64,000 nucleotides of DNA from Ruegeria sp. EL01 (lineage in GTDB: Bacteria > Pseudomonadota > Alphaproteobacteria > Rhodobacterales > Rhodobacteraceae), in assembly GCF_900313035.1 (NCBI RefSeq), contig NZ_OMPS01000009.1, forward strand, positions 158,804 through 222,803. Reading direction: 5' to 3'. This document shows, one piece after another, positions 51,099 to 60,806 of this stretch. The number at the start of each line of letters is the position of its first letter. Position 1 is the first letter of the stretch. The notes beneath the pieces are model-generated. The model had not been told where the DNA came from. It saw nothing but the letters and a program-made list of their open reading frames with translations, and searched no databases. Made by a program: the position numbers and the translations under genes.

Positions 51099-51566
51099 AT
51101 GACGTTGAAAGAACTCATTTACGGTTGGGCCAAGTCCGGGCAAATTGACTGGATCGGTCTGCGGCCAGAGCGGCGTCTTGGGATGGAGGTCGCGGACGCG
51201 GCCATGATCTCAGCCGACGGGTTCGACGGCGACCGAGGCCACGCAGGCAAACGGGCAGTGACCTTGATCCAACAAGAGCACCTGGCAGCAATTGGCAGCT
51301 TTCTGGGGCAGGGGCCGGTGGAGCCCGAAATCCTGAGACGGAATCTGGTGGTTTCGGGGATCAATCTGGCGGCGCTCAACGGGCGCGAGGTGCAGGTGGG
51401 GGATGCGATTTTGCGCATCACCGTGATCTGTGCGCCGTGCAGTCGAATGGAGGAAGCCTTTGGCAAGGGGGGCTATTCCGCAGCGCGCGGGCATGGCGGC
51501 TGGTGTACCGAGGTGGTGCAGCCCGATCGTGTCAGGTTGGGCGATGTGGTGCAACCTGTTGATTGA
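51099..51566 (+). CDS. MOSC domain-containing protein
   Basis: The 155-residue beta-barrel MOSC (molybdenum cofactor sulfurase C-terminal) domain has [75 protein letters not shown] and the conserved Cys in [13 protein letters not shown]. Stand-alone MOSC proteins are linked to molybdenum cofactor or sulfur transfer and to N-hydroxylated compound reduction. No moco genes are adjacent except the distant MoeB-like gene. It is coupled to the small gene upstream. Confidence 0.88.
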   Translation: MTLKELIYGWAKSGQIDWIGLRPERRLGMEVADAAMISADGFDGDRGHAGKRAVTLIQQEHLAAIGSFLGQGPVEPEILRRNLVVSGINLAALNGREVQVGDAILRITVICAPCSRMEEAFGKGGYSAARGHGGWCTEVVQPDRVRLGDVVQPVD

Positions 51567-51598
51567 CAACGCGCCACAGTTCTGACCATCAGCAGAGG

Positions 51599-52219
51599 AT
51601 GGAGCGATTTGCCATTCCATATGCGCGGCCCGGGCAGGTCGTTGGACTGTTCGGTGGGTCTTTTGATCCGCCGCATCAGGGGCATGTGCATGTGACCCGC
51701 GAGGCGATGAAGGCGTTTGGGCTGGATCGGGTGTGGTGGCTGGTATCGCCAGGCAATCCGTTGAAGGAACGCGGGCCTGCTCCGCTGGCGCAGCGCATAG
51801 ACGCTGCGCGTGAGATGATGCAGCATCCTCGGGTCGAGGTGACGGATATTGAGGCGCTGACCGGAACGCGGGCAACGGCGGATACGCTGGCGGCGTTGAA
51901 CAAGCTTTATCCACAGGTCCGGTTTATCTGGCTGATGGGTGCCGATAATCTGGCGCAGTTTCACCGTTGGAAAGACTGGCGACAGATCATGGATAGCGTG
52001 CCGGTGGGCGTGGTGGCGCGACCGGGGGATAGGATCTCGGCCCGGATGTCTCCGGCGGCGCGGGTCTATGCGCAGTACCGGATCGACGGGCAAGCGCGGC
52101 ATCTGCTTGGGCAGGCTGAAGCTCCGGCGTGGTGTTTCGTGAATGTACCTATGGTCAATGTCAGCTCGACTGAAATTCGTGGGCGCGATGGTTGGAGCGA
52201 TGGGGTGTTGCCGGAATAG
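51599..52219 (+). CDS. nadD: Nicotinate-nucleotide adenylyltransferase
   Basis: The 206-residue NadD adenylates nicotinic acid mononucleotide, the step before Nad[24 protein letters not shown] is the nucleotidyltransferase GxFDPxHxGH motif; [12 protein letters not shown] is the substrate loop; [16 protein letters not shown] and [11 protein letters not shown] (ISSTxIR type) complete the signature. ATG 51599 sits right after AGAGG; an in-frame TTG at 51563 adds 12 residues and cannot be excluded. nadE lies 15 kb away. Confidence 0.95.
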   Translation: MERFAIPYARPGQVVGLFGGSFDPPHQGHVHVTREAMKAFGLDRVWWLVSPGNPLKERGPAPLAQRIDAAREMMQHPRVEVTDIEALTGTRATADTLAALNKLYPQVRFIWLMGADNLAQFHRWKDWRQIMDSVPVGVVARPGDRISARMSPAARVYAQYRIDGQARHLLGQAEAPAWCFVNVPMVNVSSTEIRGRDGWSDGVLPE

Positions 52220-52285
52220 CCACACCGAGCGCATAGTGCATTTCAGTGGTTGTTTGGTTGTGATCTCTGGGATTTTAATTGACCC

Positions 52286-53764
52286 ATGGTTGATCGTATT
52301 TCACGTCGTTTGTTTCTGGGGGGGTTGGGGGCATCTCTGATCCCGGGCGCGGCTTTGGCACAGGCCCCCTTGGTGTCTTTGAGGCCGCAGGCGCGTGGCC
52401 CGCAGCTGAGCGGCGTCGAACGGTTCATCAAAGGCTCGGGGTTAAAGGGTGACGTTGTGTTTGCCGTGGCGGATGTGAAAACCGGCGCGCAGTTGGAAGC
52501 TTTTGGTGACGAAAAGGGATTACCTCCGGCCAGTGTCGCCAAAGCGATGACGGCCCTTTATGCACTGGATGTTCTGGGGCCAACACATCGATTTGAAACC
52601 ACACTGATGGCGAATGGTCCTATCGAGAATGGAATTCTAAAGGGCGATTTGATCCTTGTCGGCGGGGGTGACCCGCTGCTGGATACCGATGCACTGGCTG
52701 CGATGGCGGCCAATTTGCGCAAGGTGGGTGTGACCGAGGTGCGCGGGGCGTTCAAGGTGTATGACGGCGCGCTGCCATATATCTTCAGCGTGGATCCCGG
52801 GCAACCGGATCATGTCGGGTACAGCCCTGCGATCAGCGGGATATCTCTGAACTTTAACCGGGTGCATTTCGAGTGGAAGCGCGAGGCCACGAGTTATGAC
52901 GTGACGATGGACGCGCGTAGTGCGCATTACACACCGTCGGTTGAGATGGCGAGGATGCGGGTCAAAGACCGGCGGCTGCCGATCTATACTTACGAACCGA
53001 GCGCCCGTCAGGATCGCTGGACCGTCGCAAGAGGTGCCTTGGGTAAAGGTGGCGCGCGGTGGTTACCGGTACGCAAGCCTGCACTATATGCCGGTGATGT
53101 GTTCAAGACGTTGGCGCGGGTCAACGGAATCGTTCTGGGCCGGGTGCAGGTGACAACCGAAACGCCGCGCGGAGATGTGCTGGTTCTGCATCAGAGCGAA
53201 CCTTTGGACAGTATCCTGCGCGGGATGCTGAAATACTCGACCAACCTTACTGCAGAAATGGTGGGACTTGCTGCTTCGGTTGCACGGGGCGCTGAGCCAA
53301 AGAGCCTGGCGGAGTCGGCTGCTGAGATGAACCGCTGGGCAGCTGAGAGTTACGGGGTCGAAGGGATCGCGATGGTGGATCATTCCGGGCTGGGCGATGC
53401 CTCGCGTATGACGCCGGGTGATCTGGTGACCGCGCTGGTGGCGGCGCGGAGGACAGGTGCGCTGCGCCCGTTGTTGAAGCCGTTTTCTTTGACCGACACC
53501 AACGGCAAACCGATCAAGGATCATCTGATCCGGGTGGATGCCAAAACCGGGACGCTCAATTTTGTTTCAGGGCTGGGTGGCTTTCTGACCACTGCAGACG
53601 GTTCGGACCTGGCCTTCGCCATTTTTACTGCCGATATGGATCATCGGGCCACGATCCCGCGAGAGGCCCGCGAACGCCCGGACGGCGCGCGCAGTTGGAA
53701 CCGGCGGTCACGCAAGCTGCAACGGGCTTTGATCGAGCGCTGGGGCGCGCTGTACGGCAGCTAA
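52286..53764 (+). CDS. dacB: D-alanyl-D-alanine carboxypeptidase/endopeptidase (PBP4, DacB)
   Basis: The 492-residue class C low-molecular-weight PBP has signal MVDRISRRLFLGGLGASLIPGAALAQA with a twin Arg. The active motifs are S83-x-x-K86 in PPASVAKAMTALYAL, SxN in MLKYSTNLTAEMVG and KTG in DAKTGTLNFVSG. It would trim pentapeptides and cut 4-3 crosslinks in the periplasm, complementing PBP2/RodA and the L,D-transpeptidase. Its stop is 2 bases from the end of the converging TerB-like gene. Confidence 0.94.
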   Translation: MVDRISRRLFLGGLGASLIPGAALAQAPLVSLRPQARGPQLSGVERFIKGSGLKGDVVFAVADVKTGAQLEAFGDEKGLPPASVAKAMTALYALDVLGPTHRFETTLMANGPIENGILKGDLILVGGGDPLLDTDALAAMAANLRKVGVTEVRGAFKVYDGALPYIFSVDPGQPDHVGYSPAISGISLNFNRVHFEWKREATSYDVTMDARSAHYTPSVEMARMRVKDRRLPIYTYEPSARQDRWTVARGALGKGGARWLPVRKPALYAGDVFKTLARVNGIVLGRVQVTTETPRGDVLVLHQSEPLDSILRGMLKYSTNLTAEMVGLAASVARGAEPKSLAESAAEMNRWAAESYGVEGIAMVDHSGLGDASRMTPGDLVTALVAARRTGALRPLLKPFSLTDTNGKPIKDHLIRVDAKTGTLNFVSGLGGFLTTADGSDLAFAIFTADMDHRATIPREARERPDGARSWNRRSRKLQRALIERWGALYGS

Positions 53765-53766
53765 GG

Positions 53767-54189
53767 TCAGACGACGTGACGCGCCCGCGAACCGCGTTCG
53801 ATCGCAGCGGCGTGCAGTCGGTCGATATTCAGTTCATACCGGATTTCCTCCAGCAGGCGCAGTTCGGTTTCAGCCAGAGACCCATCGGCTGCGGCAACGT
53901 CGCAGGCCAGCGCATAGGCGGTTTCGTTCAAACGCTCAGGCAGATTGACCCGGATCAGGCCAAAGAGCGCGTCCAGCCCATCTTCTTGTTCAAACAGGTC
54001 GAACACGATCTGCGACACGCGGCGGGTGCGGTCAATGTCGTAATCGGAAAAAACTGGCAGCATGTTGACCGCAGTTTCAATTTTGACCAGCTCAGCCGTG
54101 CGAATGGTTTCATCAGACGCAGAGACCGCAACCATGATCGCCACAAGGCAATCCTGTGGGGACATGGGGTGGGGCATTTGATCGTTCAT
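53767..54189 (-). CDS. TerB-like (tellurite-resistance TerB/DjlA helical domain) protein
   Basis: The 140-residue all-helical protein from ATG 54189 (AGGA upstream) has the TerB pattern of DCLVAIMVAVSASDETIRTAELVKIE, then a similar repeat in ALACDVAAADGSLAETELRLLEEIRYELNID, with the acidic D-x-S/T-x-x-x-x-E calcium-loop-like motif in each half. The family is linked to stress and metal responses, not necessarily tellurite. A longer reading to 54306 has no support. It is convergent with dacB. Confidence 0.82.
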   Translation of the reverse strand: MNDQMPHPMSPQDCLVAIMVAVSASDETIRTAELVKIETAVNMLPVFSDYDIDRTRRVSQIVFDLFEQEDGLDALFGLIRVNLPERLNETAYALACDVAAADGSLAETELRLLEEIRYELNIDRLHAAAIERGSRARHVV

Positions 54190-54393
54190 GGGTCTGGTCC
54201 TGCATTGAGTGTTCGGATGCGCAGGATATGGTTGGCTGCAAGCAGGTACAACACTTTGTTTGATCGGCAGGCGCCACGGATCGCGCAGGTCAGCTGCATA
54301 CCACAATAGTCTCAGCCAATAGCAGCCGGGCCCAGCTTATGAACAGTGTCAATAATAGCTCTGACCAGACCACTACTGTCGGTATGCATAGTG

Positions 54394-55131
54394 TTATGCA
54401 GGTTTATCTTTTGCCGATATCTCGGATACCGACTGCTCTGCGAGGTCCTCACAGTAGTAAATGTCCCGACCGATGCGTTCGCAGACATGAACCTTGGGGC
54501 TTGGATGTACCGCGCGCAGAAAGCTGTGGGTATAGGGGAAGAAGTTGAAGTGCGGGTTAAAGCTGTACCGGTATTCGCGTTCCAAGGGGACAACAATGAT
54601 GACACGCTTGCGAGCGACACGGCGGAGCTCTGCGATGGCGCGGCGGTAATCCAGAAGATGCTCGATCACATGGGTGCAGATCACCGTGTCGAAGGTGTTG
54701 TCGGCAAATGGCAGGTCTTCGATTCGCGCTGCGACATAATCAATATTGTCGATGTTGGCGACGTCGTCGATCACAAAGTCAACACCAGTCATCTTTTCGA
54801 TATCGGGGCGCGCTGCAGCGACACGTTGCAACAGGAAACCAGTGCCACAGCCTACGTCGCAGACACTTTGGCCAACAATATCCTTTGCGATCCGTTCAAT
54901 GCATGCTTCGGAGTTGTCAGTCCCATGATGAACCCTGGGATGGTCGCGATAGAGTGCTTCATACTCTTCGTCTGTCAGATACGGCGAACGGGCACGGAAC
55001 TCAGCCAGTCGGCTGATATGGGTTCCCCAGACACGGCGCGCCAGCCAATGAAACGCTGAGCTGTCGCGCAGAACCGGTGGTAGGATATCCTCAAGCACAA
55101 AGCGGATCCTGTTGGTCGTCTCGCGTCGCAT
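54394..55131 (-). CDS. Class I SAM-dependent methyltransferase
   Basis: The 245-residue protein has an N-terminal helical cap with FHWLARRVWGTHISRLAEFRARSPYLTDEEYEALYRDHP. The Methyltransf_11/25 core follows: VCDVGCGTGFLLQRVAAA, MTGVDFVIDDVAN, ARIEDLPFADNTFDTVICTHVIEHLLDY and LRRVARKRVIIVVP. The substrate is not evident; the cap and context do not match a known biosynthetic cluster. AAGGAAG precedes ATG 55131. It is divergent from lysS; the gap has no clear promoter. Confidence 0.85.
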   Translation of the reverse strand: MRRETTNRIRFVLEDILPPVLRDSSAFHWLARRVWGTHISRLAEFRARSPYLTDEEYEALYRDHPRVHHGTDNSEACIERIAKDIVGQSVCDVGCGTGFLLQRVAAARPDIEKMTGVDFVIDDVANIDNIDYVAARIEDLPFADNTFDTVICTHVIEHLLDYRRAIAELRRVARKRVIIVVPLEREYRYSFNPHFNFFPYTHSFLRAVHPSPKVHVCERIGRDIYYCEDLAEQSVSEISAKDKPA

Positions 55132-55396
55132 GTGTCTTCCTTGTTTCCAGATCGTTCGTTGTGTTTTTCATGGCACGCGTCATGGCAGGCCCCGGTGTCA
55201 CAGCGAAGCAGAAAAATCGCGCAGAGGTTGTTGTGACCGTTTTTGGCGCACCTGGCAATGCTAACAGGTTCCTTTTCGGTCGCGTATTGAGAAATACCAG
55301 TCGCTTTATTGACTCATGCTGCATCCGCACAATAACAGGGGCCGGGCCGGGCTGGGCGCATGGGGCGTTTGGCACGTTTCCCGATGGAGAATTCTA

Positions 55397-56971
55397 ATGT
55401 CTGACCTGCGTGAAACCGCGATGACGTCCAAGGCGTGGCCCTTTGAAGAGGCGCGGCGGTTGCTCAAACGGTACAAGCAGGGCGCTCCGGAGAAGGGGTA
55501 TGTGCTGTTCGAGACGGGTTATGGCCCCTCGGGTCTGCCGCATATCGGAACGTTTGGTGAGGTTGCGCGGACCACGATGGTCAAACGCGCGTTTGAGGCG
55601 CTGTCGGACATTCCGACCAAGCTGATCTGTTTCTCGGATGATCTGGATGGCCTGCGCAAGGTGCCTAGCAACGTGCCCAATCCCGAGGCGCTGGAAGAGC
55701 ATTTGCAGCGGCCGTTGACCTCGGTCCCGGACCCGTTTGGCGAGTACCCGAGCTTTGGCGAATACAACAATGCGATGCTGCGCCGATTCCTTGATACCTT
55801 TGGGTTCGAGTATGAGTTTTATTCGGCGCGGGAATTCTATCGCTCGGGTCAGTTCGACGAGATCCTGAAGCGAGCAGTCGAAAACTATGATGCTGTAATG
55901 GCCATCATGCTGAAAAGCCTGAGGGAAGAGCGGCAGCAAACCTATTCCATCTTTCTGCCGATCCATCCCGAGACCGGGCGGGTTCTGTATGTGCCGATGA
56001 AAAAGGTCTGTGCCGAGACCTATACCGTCACCTTCGATGACGAGGACGGCAAGGAATGGACGCTGCCCGTCACCGGCGGCAACGTCAAGCTGCAGTGGAA
56101 GCCGGATTTTGGCGCGCGCTGGGCGGCGCTGGGCGTTGATTTCGAGATGTACGGCAAGGAACACGCGACCAACGAAAAGATCTATGACGCGATCTGTCGG
56201 GCGCTGGGCGGACGTGCGCCTGAGCATTTCTCGTACGAGCTGTTTCTGGATGAGCACGGACAGAAGATTTCAAAGTCGTCCGGCAACGGCGTGTCGATTG
56301 ATGAATGGTTGACCTATGCGCCGACTGAAAGTCTGGCCTATTTCATGTACCAGAAGCCCAAGACGGCCAAGCGGATGCATTTTGATGTAATCCCGAAAGC
56401 CTATGATGAGTATCATCAGCAGTTGCGGGCTTATCCCGGGCAGGATTTGAAGGCGCAGTTAAACAACCCGGTCTGGCATATCCATGGCGGAGATGTTCCC
56501 GAGTCCACGCTGATCGTGCCCTTTGCGATGATGTTGAATCTCGCATCAGTATCGGGGGCCGAGGACAAAGAAGCACTGTGGGGCTTTATCCGTCGCTATG
56601 CGCCTGATGCCACGGCCGAGACGCATCCCGATCTGGATCAGGCGGCGGGCTTTGCTGTTCGGTATTTCAATGATTTCGTCAAACCAACGCGCCGGCACCG
56701 GGCGCCGTTGGATCAAGAGCGTGAAGCGCTGGAAGCGTTGAAGACGGAACTGGAGTCGTATGACGGACCCATCGAGGACGAGGCGCTGCAATCGGTGGTT
56801 TATGCTGTCGGGCGTGAACGGTTTGACCCGTTGCGCGGCTGGTTCACCGCGCTGTATGAGGTATTGCTGGGAGCCTCGCAGGGACCTCGGTTTGGTGGGT
56901 TCATCGCGCTTTATGGCGTGCCGGAAACCATCGCGCTGATCGACAAGGCGTTGGCCGGGGAACTGGCCTGA
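55397..56971 (+). CDS. lysS: Lysyl-tRNA synthetase, class I (archaeal type)
   Basis: The 524-residue class I LysRS has HIGH-type PHIGT (49-52) in [22 protein letters not shown] and KMSKS-type [11 protein letters not shown], followed by the alpha-helix-bundle C-domain. Class I LysRS occurs in archaea and in alphaproteobacteria including Rhodobacterales; most other bacteria use class II. Start ATG 55397 has GGAGA six bases upstream; an in-frame start at 55316 adds 27 unconserved residues. The window shows no class II copy. Confidence 0.95.
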   Translation: MSDLRETAMTSKAWPFEEARRLLKRYKQGAPEKGYVLFETGYGPSGLPHIGTFGEVARTTMVKRAFEALSDIPTKLICFSDDLDGLRKVPSNVPNPEALEEHLQRPLTSVPDPFGEYPSFGEYNNAMLRRFLDTFGFEYEFYSAREFYRSGQFDEILKRAVENYDAVMAIMLKSLREERQQTYSIFLPIHPETGRVLYVPMKKVCAETYTVTFDDEDGKEWTLPVTGGNVKLQWKPDFGARWAALGVDFEMYGKEHATNEKIYDAICRALGGRAPEHFSYELFLDEHGQKISKSSGNGVSIDEWLTYAPTESLAYFMYQKPKTAKRMHFDVIPKAYDEYHQQLRAYPGQDLKAQLNNPVWHIHGGDVPESTLIVPFAMMLNLASVSGAEDKEALWGFIRRYAPDATAETHPDLDQAAGFAVRYFNDFVKPTRRHRAPLDQEREALEALKTELESYDGPIEDEALQSVVYAVGRERFDPLRGWFTALYEVLLGASQGPRFGGFIALYGVPETIALIDKALAGELA

Positions 56972-57019
56972 TTTGACCTGACCCGGTGTGGGGCTATCCT
57001 TCGAACAGGAGGTGGCCCC

Positions 57020-57421
57020 ATGCGTCGTGTATTGCTTGCTATATGCCTGAGTGTCGGACTTGCGCCAAGCGTATTCGCCCAGAGCGCCGAGATCGAGGCG
57101 AATATCGCGGCGCAGATCCAGGCATTCGAGGCGGATGACTTTGTCACCGCTTTTACCTTTGCCAGCCCCAATATCCAGCGCCTGTTCGGAACCCCCGAGA
57201 ATTTCGGGGTCATGGTGCAGCGCGGTTACCCCATGGTCTGGCGGCCCGCAGATGTGCGGTTTCTGGACCTGCGAGAGGTTGCCGGAGCGTTGTGGCAAAA
57301 GGTCATGATCACCGATGGTGATGGGCGGGTGCATATTCTGAATTATCAGATGGTGCAGCGGGACAACGCTTGGAAGATCAACGGTGTGCAACTGCTGGAC
57401 AACGCCGATCCGGCAGCCTGA
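57020..57421 (+). CDS. DUF4864 exported protein
   Basis: The 133-residue protein has signal MRRVLLAICLSVGLAPSVFAQ and a DUF4864 domain, an NTF2-like fold: IAAQIQAFEADDFVTAFTFASPNIQRLFGTPENFGVMVQRGYPMVWRPADVRFLDL, then HILNYQMVQRDNAWKINGVQLL. Function is unknown; the fold often forms dimers with a ligand pocket. It lies 48 bases after lysS and probably uses its own promoter, with AACAGGAGGTGG just before ATG 57020. Confidence 0.85.
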   Translation: MRRVLLAICLSVGLAPSVFAQSAEIEANIAAQIQAFEADDFVTAFTFASPNIQRLFGTPENFGVMVQRGYPMVWRPADVRFLDLREVAGALWQKVMITDGDGRVHILNYQMVQRDNAWKINGVQLLDNADPAA

Positions 57422-57558
57422 CGCAACACCACCGTCACGGTGATGTGAGCGGCGGTTAATCCCTGTTGGATACTCAGACTTTCGCGTTCGGGGTGAACCT
57501 GAACACTGGGTTTGAACGTGTCGCATACTTGAGCGACGCGATTGGGAAAGGGATTTCT

Positions 57559-59847
57559 ATGAACAAGGCAATCACCGATGGCATCGTATTCATGCCACCT
57601 CAGTTCGCGAATGGTTTGGGGGTTTGGTCTGCGGGTGACGGCACGCCGGGCTCGCCGACTTACGATGGATCGGGCACTGGTGCCTTTGTTCCGGCGGATG
57701 CGGATTTTGGCGGCTGTCTTGAGATATTGAAGGTTTCTGCCACGCAAAAGCTGCGCTATATGGGTCAGACACCGATCTTGCCGGGCTGCTACTTGCAGAT
57801 CAAGGCACGGGTCAAGGCGATCAGCGGACCGCTGCCTGAGGTTCGGATTGCGGCCTGGGCCGGGGCTGCTGGGGATACCCATTTGGCCGGCGTGGCCGAG
57901 CAAGGCCCCGCCACCCAACTTTCAGGGTATGGCACAGTGCATGAGATTACGGCGATCGTTGGCACTGGACAGCGTCCCGGTGTGGATATGCCTTGGGGCG
58001 TCTCGGCTCTGTACGGGCATTTTGGTTTGGATATTGAAGGGGCCAACGGCGCGCTGGTGCGGGTCGACGATATCGAGATCACCGATGTAACCGGCGTTTT
58101 CCTGCGCGAGATGATCAGCATCGTCGATGTACGTGACTTTGGCGCCATTGGAGATGGTGTCACCGACGATTCAGCGGCATTCGAGGCGGCGGATCAGGCG
58201 GCCGGAGGGCGCCGGGTCTATGTTCCACAAGGTACATATCATCTGGCGGAAAGCACCAGCATGGCATCCGAGATGGATTTCGAAGGCACGGTCACGATGC
58301 CTGATGACAAAATGCTGCTGCTGACCAAGAATTTCGATTTTCCCACCTATGACGCAGCCTTTGGCGATGAGGAGCTTGCGTTCAAAAAGGCGTTTCAGGC
58401 GTTGTTGAACAATGCGGATCATGAATCGCTGGATCTGGCAGGGCGCAAGATCTCGGTCAACGCACCGATTGATATGGCTGTTGCGGTTCCCAACAGGCAA
58501 AACGGATTTTCCACGCGCCGCGTGATCCGCAACGGGCAGTTTGATGTCAAAAGCAATTCGGCTTGGGATCTCGAAACGTTTACCTCGGTCGCGACCTACG
58601 ATCCGTCGGATTCAAAGCGACTGACGAATGTGGCCAATATAGCGAATATTCCGGTAGGCTCGTTGGTGCAGGGGAGTGGTGTGGGGCGCGAGATCTATGT
58701 GCGGTCCAAGAATGTCGGTGCAGGAGAGATCATCCTGAACGCGGCCATCTATAGCGCATCCGGCACCCAGACATTCGCCTTTCAAGCGCTCAAGTATCTT
58801 TTGGATTTCAGCGGCTTTAGTACGTTGCGGAAATTCGGCATGGAGCAGATTGAATTTCAGTGCAACGGGCGTTGCAGCGCAATCCGACTGGCGCCGTCGG
58901 GCAGCACATTCTCGCTGACAGATTGCTTTGTCAGCCGGCCAAAGTATCGTGGCATCTCGTCGATTGGAACCGGGTGTAAAGGGATGCTGATCGACAATTG
59001 CCAGTTCCTATCCTCGGAAGAATCCTTGGCTGTCACGGATCGCAACTCAATCGCGCTGAACACAAACGCGAATGACGTGAAGCTGAGGCACAACCGGGCG
59101 GTGCGTTTCAAGCATTTTGCTGTTGTGGGTGGGGACAACAACATGATCCTGGGTAATCATTTCTTTCAGGGCGATAGCATCCCGCAAGGTGTCCGTACCG
59201 CCGGTCTGATCATGATCGGGACCTACAACAGCTCGACCATTGCCGAGAACTACGTGGACAACTGTTTTGTCGAATGGACAAATGAGCGAGATTCCACGCC
59301 CAGTTATGTTTCGGGCTACTCGTTCAGCGCAATGAGCATCGCTGACAACATCTTCTATTCCAGCGAAGCCCCGCCCTGGTTCAGTTACATTGTCATTCGC
59401 CCATATGGTCCAGGGCACTTCCTGAACGGTCTGGCTGTCACCGGGAACAAATTCCGCAGCAGCGGCGGTAGGATTGACAGGGCGGAAAGGGTGGACACCA
59501 CATTTGCCGATTTGGACAAAAACCGACATGTCAACGTGACCTTCCAAGACAATACGTATCATGGTGTGAGCGTGAAGGCCGCGAACCCCTTGCGACTGCG
59601 GCATTGGCAGCCGTCCGCGACCAGCGCTTGGCCACTTTGGTCTTATGCTCATTTGCCGTTCGACGGTAAGGTTCGGAGTTGCGATGCAGTGACTGTTCTT
59701 GGTCCGCTGCGGAGCGTTTTTGGATCGGTACGTCACGCGACACCTTATGTAGAGCTGGAGCAAGGCAGCAAAGGCGATGGATTATTGCTGCGTTGGCCGG
59801 AGAATTTGCAAGGCGAAGTCTCGGTTCTGATGCGGATGGAGCGTTGA
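57559..59847 (+). CDS. Large beta-helix (pectate-lyase superfamily) protein, spike-like
   Basis: The 762-residue protein starts at ATG 57559 (AAGGGA six bases upstream; a TTG at 57466 is unsupported). Residues 1-185 are a beta-sandwich module with IVFMPPQFANGLGVWSAGDGTP. At about 190-205 DVRDFGAIGDGVTDDSAAF is the Pectate_lyase_3 signature. A long parallel beta-helix then runs to about 690, ending with a small C-terminal cap. No signal peptide is present, as in phage tail-spike and GTA head-spike proteins such as RcGTA GhsB. I infer a carbohydrate-binding or depolymerising spike. No phage structural genes adjoin it. Confidence 0.8.
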   Translation: MNKAITDGIVFMPPQFANGLGVWSAGDGTPGSPTYDGSGTGAFVPADADFGGCLEILKVSATQKLRYMGQTPILPGCYLQIKARVKAISGPLPEVRIAAWAGAAGDTHLAGVAEQGPATQLSGYGTVHEITAIVGTGQRPGVDMPWGVSALYGHFGLDIEGANGALVRVDDIEITDVTGVFLREMISIVDVRDFGAIGDGVTDDSAAFEAADQAAGGRRVYVPQGTYHLAESTSMASEMDFEGTVTMPDDKMLLLTKNFDFPTYDAAFGDEELAFKKAFQALLNNADHESLDLAGRKISVNAPIDMAVAVPNRQNGFSTRRVIRNGQFDVKSNSAWDLETFTSVATYDPSDSKRLTNVANIANIPVGSLVQGSGVGREIYVRSKNVGAGEIILNAAIYSASGTQTFAFQALKYLLDFSGFSTLRKFGMEQIEFQCNGRCSAIRLAPSGSTFSLTDCFVSRPKYRGISSIGTGCKGMLIDNCQFLSSEESLAVTDRNSIALNTNANDVKLRHNRAVRFKHFAVVGGDNNMILGNHFFQGDSIPQGVRTAGLIMIGTYNSSTIAENYVDNCFVEWTNERDSTPSYVSGYSFSAMSIADNIFYSSEAPPWFSYIVIRPYGPGHFLNGLAVTGNKFRSSGGRIDRAERVDTTFADLDKNRHVNVTFQDNTYHGVSVKAANPLRLRHWQPSATSAWPLWSYAHLPFDGKVRSCDAVTVLGPLRSVFGSVRHATPYVELEQGSKGDGLLLRWPENLQGEVSVLMRMER

Positions 59848-59857
59848 CTTGAGGGAT

Positions 59858-59886
59858 GGCTGCCCGACGGCGGGCAGCCACACGTT
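59858..59886 (+). terminator. Terminator after the spike-like gene
   Basis: GGCTGCCCG (59858-59866), loop ACGG, then CGGGCAGCC (59871-59879) form a perfect 9-bp stem 10 bases after the stop, followed by a weak T-rich tail (ACACGTTT). Confidence 0.72.
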
Positions 59887-60004
59887 TCTTGGTCGGTGTC
59901 CGTGCAGATGCAGAGTGCCAATTGAAAGTGTTGGGAAAGCTCAAGGAAACAGGCGACGTTTCAATTTCCTATGCTAGGCTTGGGTCAGCCAAAGGAGGAG
60001 CCAG

Positions 60005-60331
60005 ATGCCGAAAATCGCCAAGAACACCAGCGTTCAAACTGTTATTACCACCTTTGAAATGACTCCTGGAACCAGCCAGGACCTGCTCGAATCACTGACC
60101 GATGCCTATGCAGAATTCATTTCTAAACAACCCGGGTTCGTTTCGGCGGGGTTGCATGTAAATGACGCGCAGACGCGTATCGCCAACTATTCTCAGTGGG
60201 AGCGCCGGGAAGACTTTCTGGCAATGTTGCGCACGCCCGAGATGCGCGACCGAAACCGCAAAATCAACGAGCTGTGCAAAAGCTTTGAGCCGGTCATGTA
60301 CGACGTTGCTGAAACCTTTGGGGAATCCTGA
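60005..60331 (+). CDS. Antibiotic biosynthesis monooxygenase-like protein
   Basis: The 108-residue ABM-fold protein (TVITTFEMTPGTSQDLLESLTDAYAEFISKQPGFVSAGLHVN) has YSQWERREDFLAMLRTPEMRDRNRKI, and a C-terminal strand PVMYDVAETFG. These small dimeric oxygenases or quinol enzymes are often stress-linked; the function here is unknown. AAGGAGG lies 5 bases before ATG 60005. A 64-base gap leads to a universal stress gene, so they may be coexpressed. Confidence 0.85.
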   Translation: MPKIAKNTSVQTVITTFEMTPGTSQDLLESLTDAYAEFISKQPGFVSAGLHVNDAQTRIANYSQWERREDFLAMLRTPEMRDRNRKINELCKSFEPVMYDVAETFGES

Positions 60332-60395
60332 CCTGGATCAAGGCATTCGCCAGATTTCTGGTCCACGTTAGGACCGCAAAAAGGAGGTCCGTAGC

Positions 60396-60803
60396 ATGTA
60401 TCATAACATTCTTGTCCCCATTTCGTTTGATGCGGAACGGGATACATCTGGCTCGCTGAAGCTGGCCGAAGTTCTGGCAACACCTGGCGCACAGGTGACG
60501 TTGATGCATGTGGTCGAGCATATTCCGAACTATGCGATTTCCTACATGCCCGCTGAGTATCTGACAGAGGCGCGAAAGGCGATCCAAACGGAACTCGACA
60601 ATATGGCGGCAAAACTGCCCAATGCGACAGGCATGGTCATCGAAGGCCATTCGGGCCGAACAATCCTTGATTGGGCGGAAGAACACAAACCGGATCTGAT
60701 CATCATGGCCTCGCACCGGCCGGGAATGCAGGATCTACTGTTGGGGTCGACCGCGTCTCATGTGGTGCGTCATGCAAAATGTGCTGTGCACGTGGTGCGG
60801 TGA
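60396..60803 (+). CDS. Universal stress protein (UspA family)
   Basis: The 135-residue single Usp domain begins YHNILVPISFDAERDTSGSLKLAEVLA and ends with MASHRPGMQDLLLGSTASHVVRHAKCAVHVVR, which contains the full ATP-binding G-x2-G-x9-G-S/T motif; unlike the 2.1-kb copy it is therefore likely to bind ATP. AAAAGGAGG precedes ATG 60396. It converges with the FMN-binding gene, 3 bases apart. Confidence 0.92.
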   Translation: MYHNILVPISFDAERDTSGSLKLAEVLATPGAQVTLMHVVEHIPNYAISYMPAEYLTEARKAIQTELDNMAAKLPNATGMVIEGHSGRTILDWAEEHKPDLIIMASHRPGMQDLLLGSTASHVVRHAKCAVHVVR

Positions 60804-60806
60804 GGG

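Noticed and set aside
55397..56971. Archaeal-type lysyl-tRNA synthetase as a transfer event worth reporting
   Set aside because: Class I LysRS is normal in Rhodobacterales and other alphaproteobacteria.
57466..57558. N-terminal extension of the spike-like protein from TTG 57466
   Set aside because: No Shine-Dalgarno there, whereas AAGGGA is well placed before ATG 57559, and the extra residues look non-conserved.
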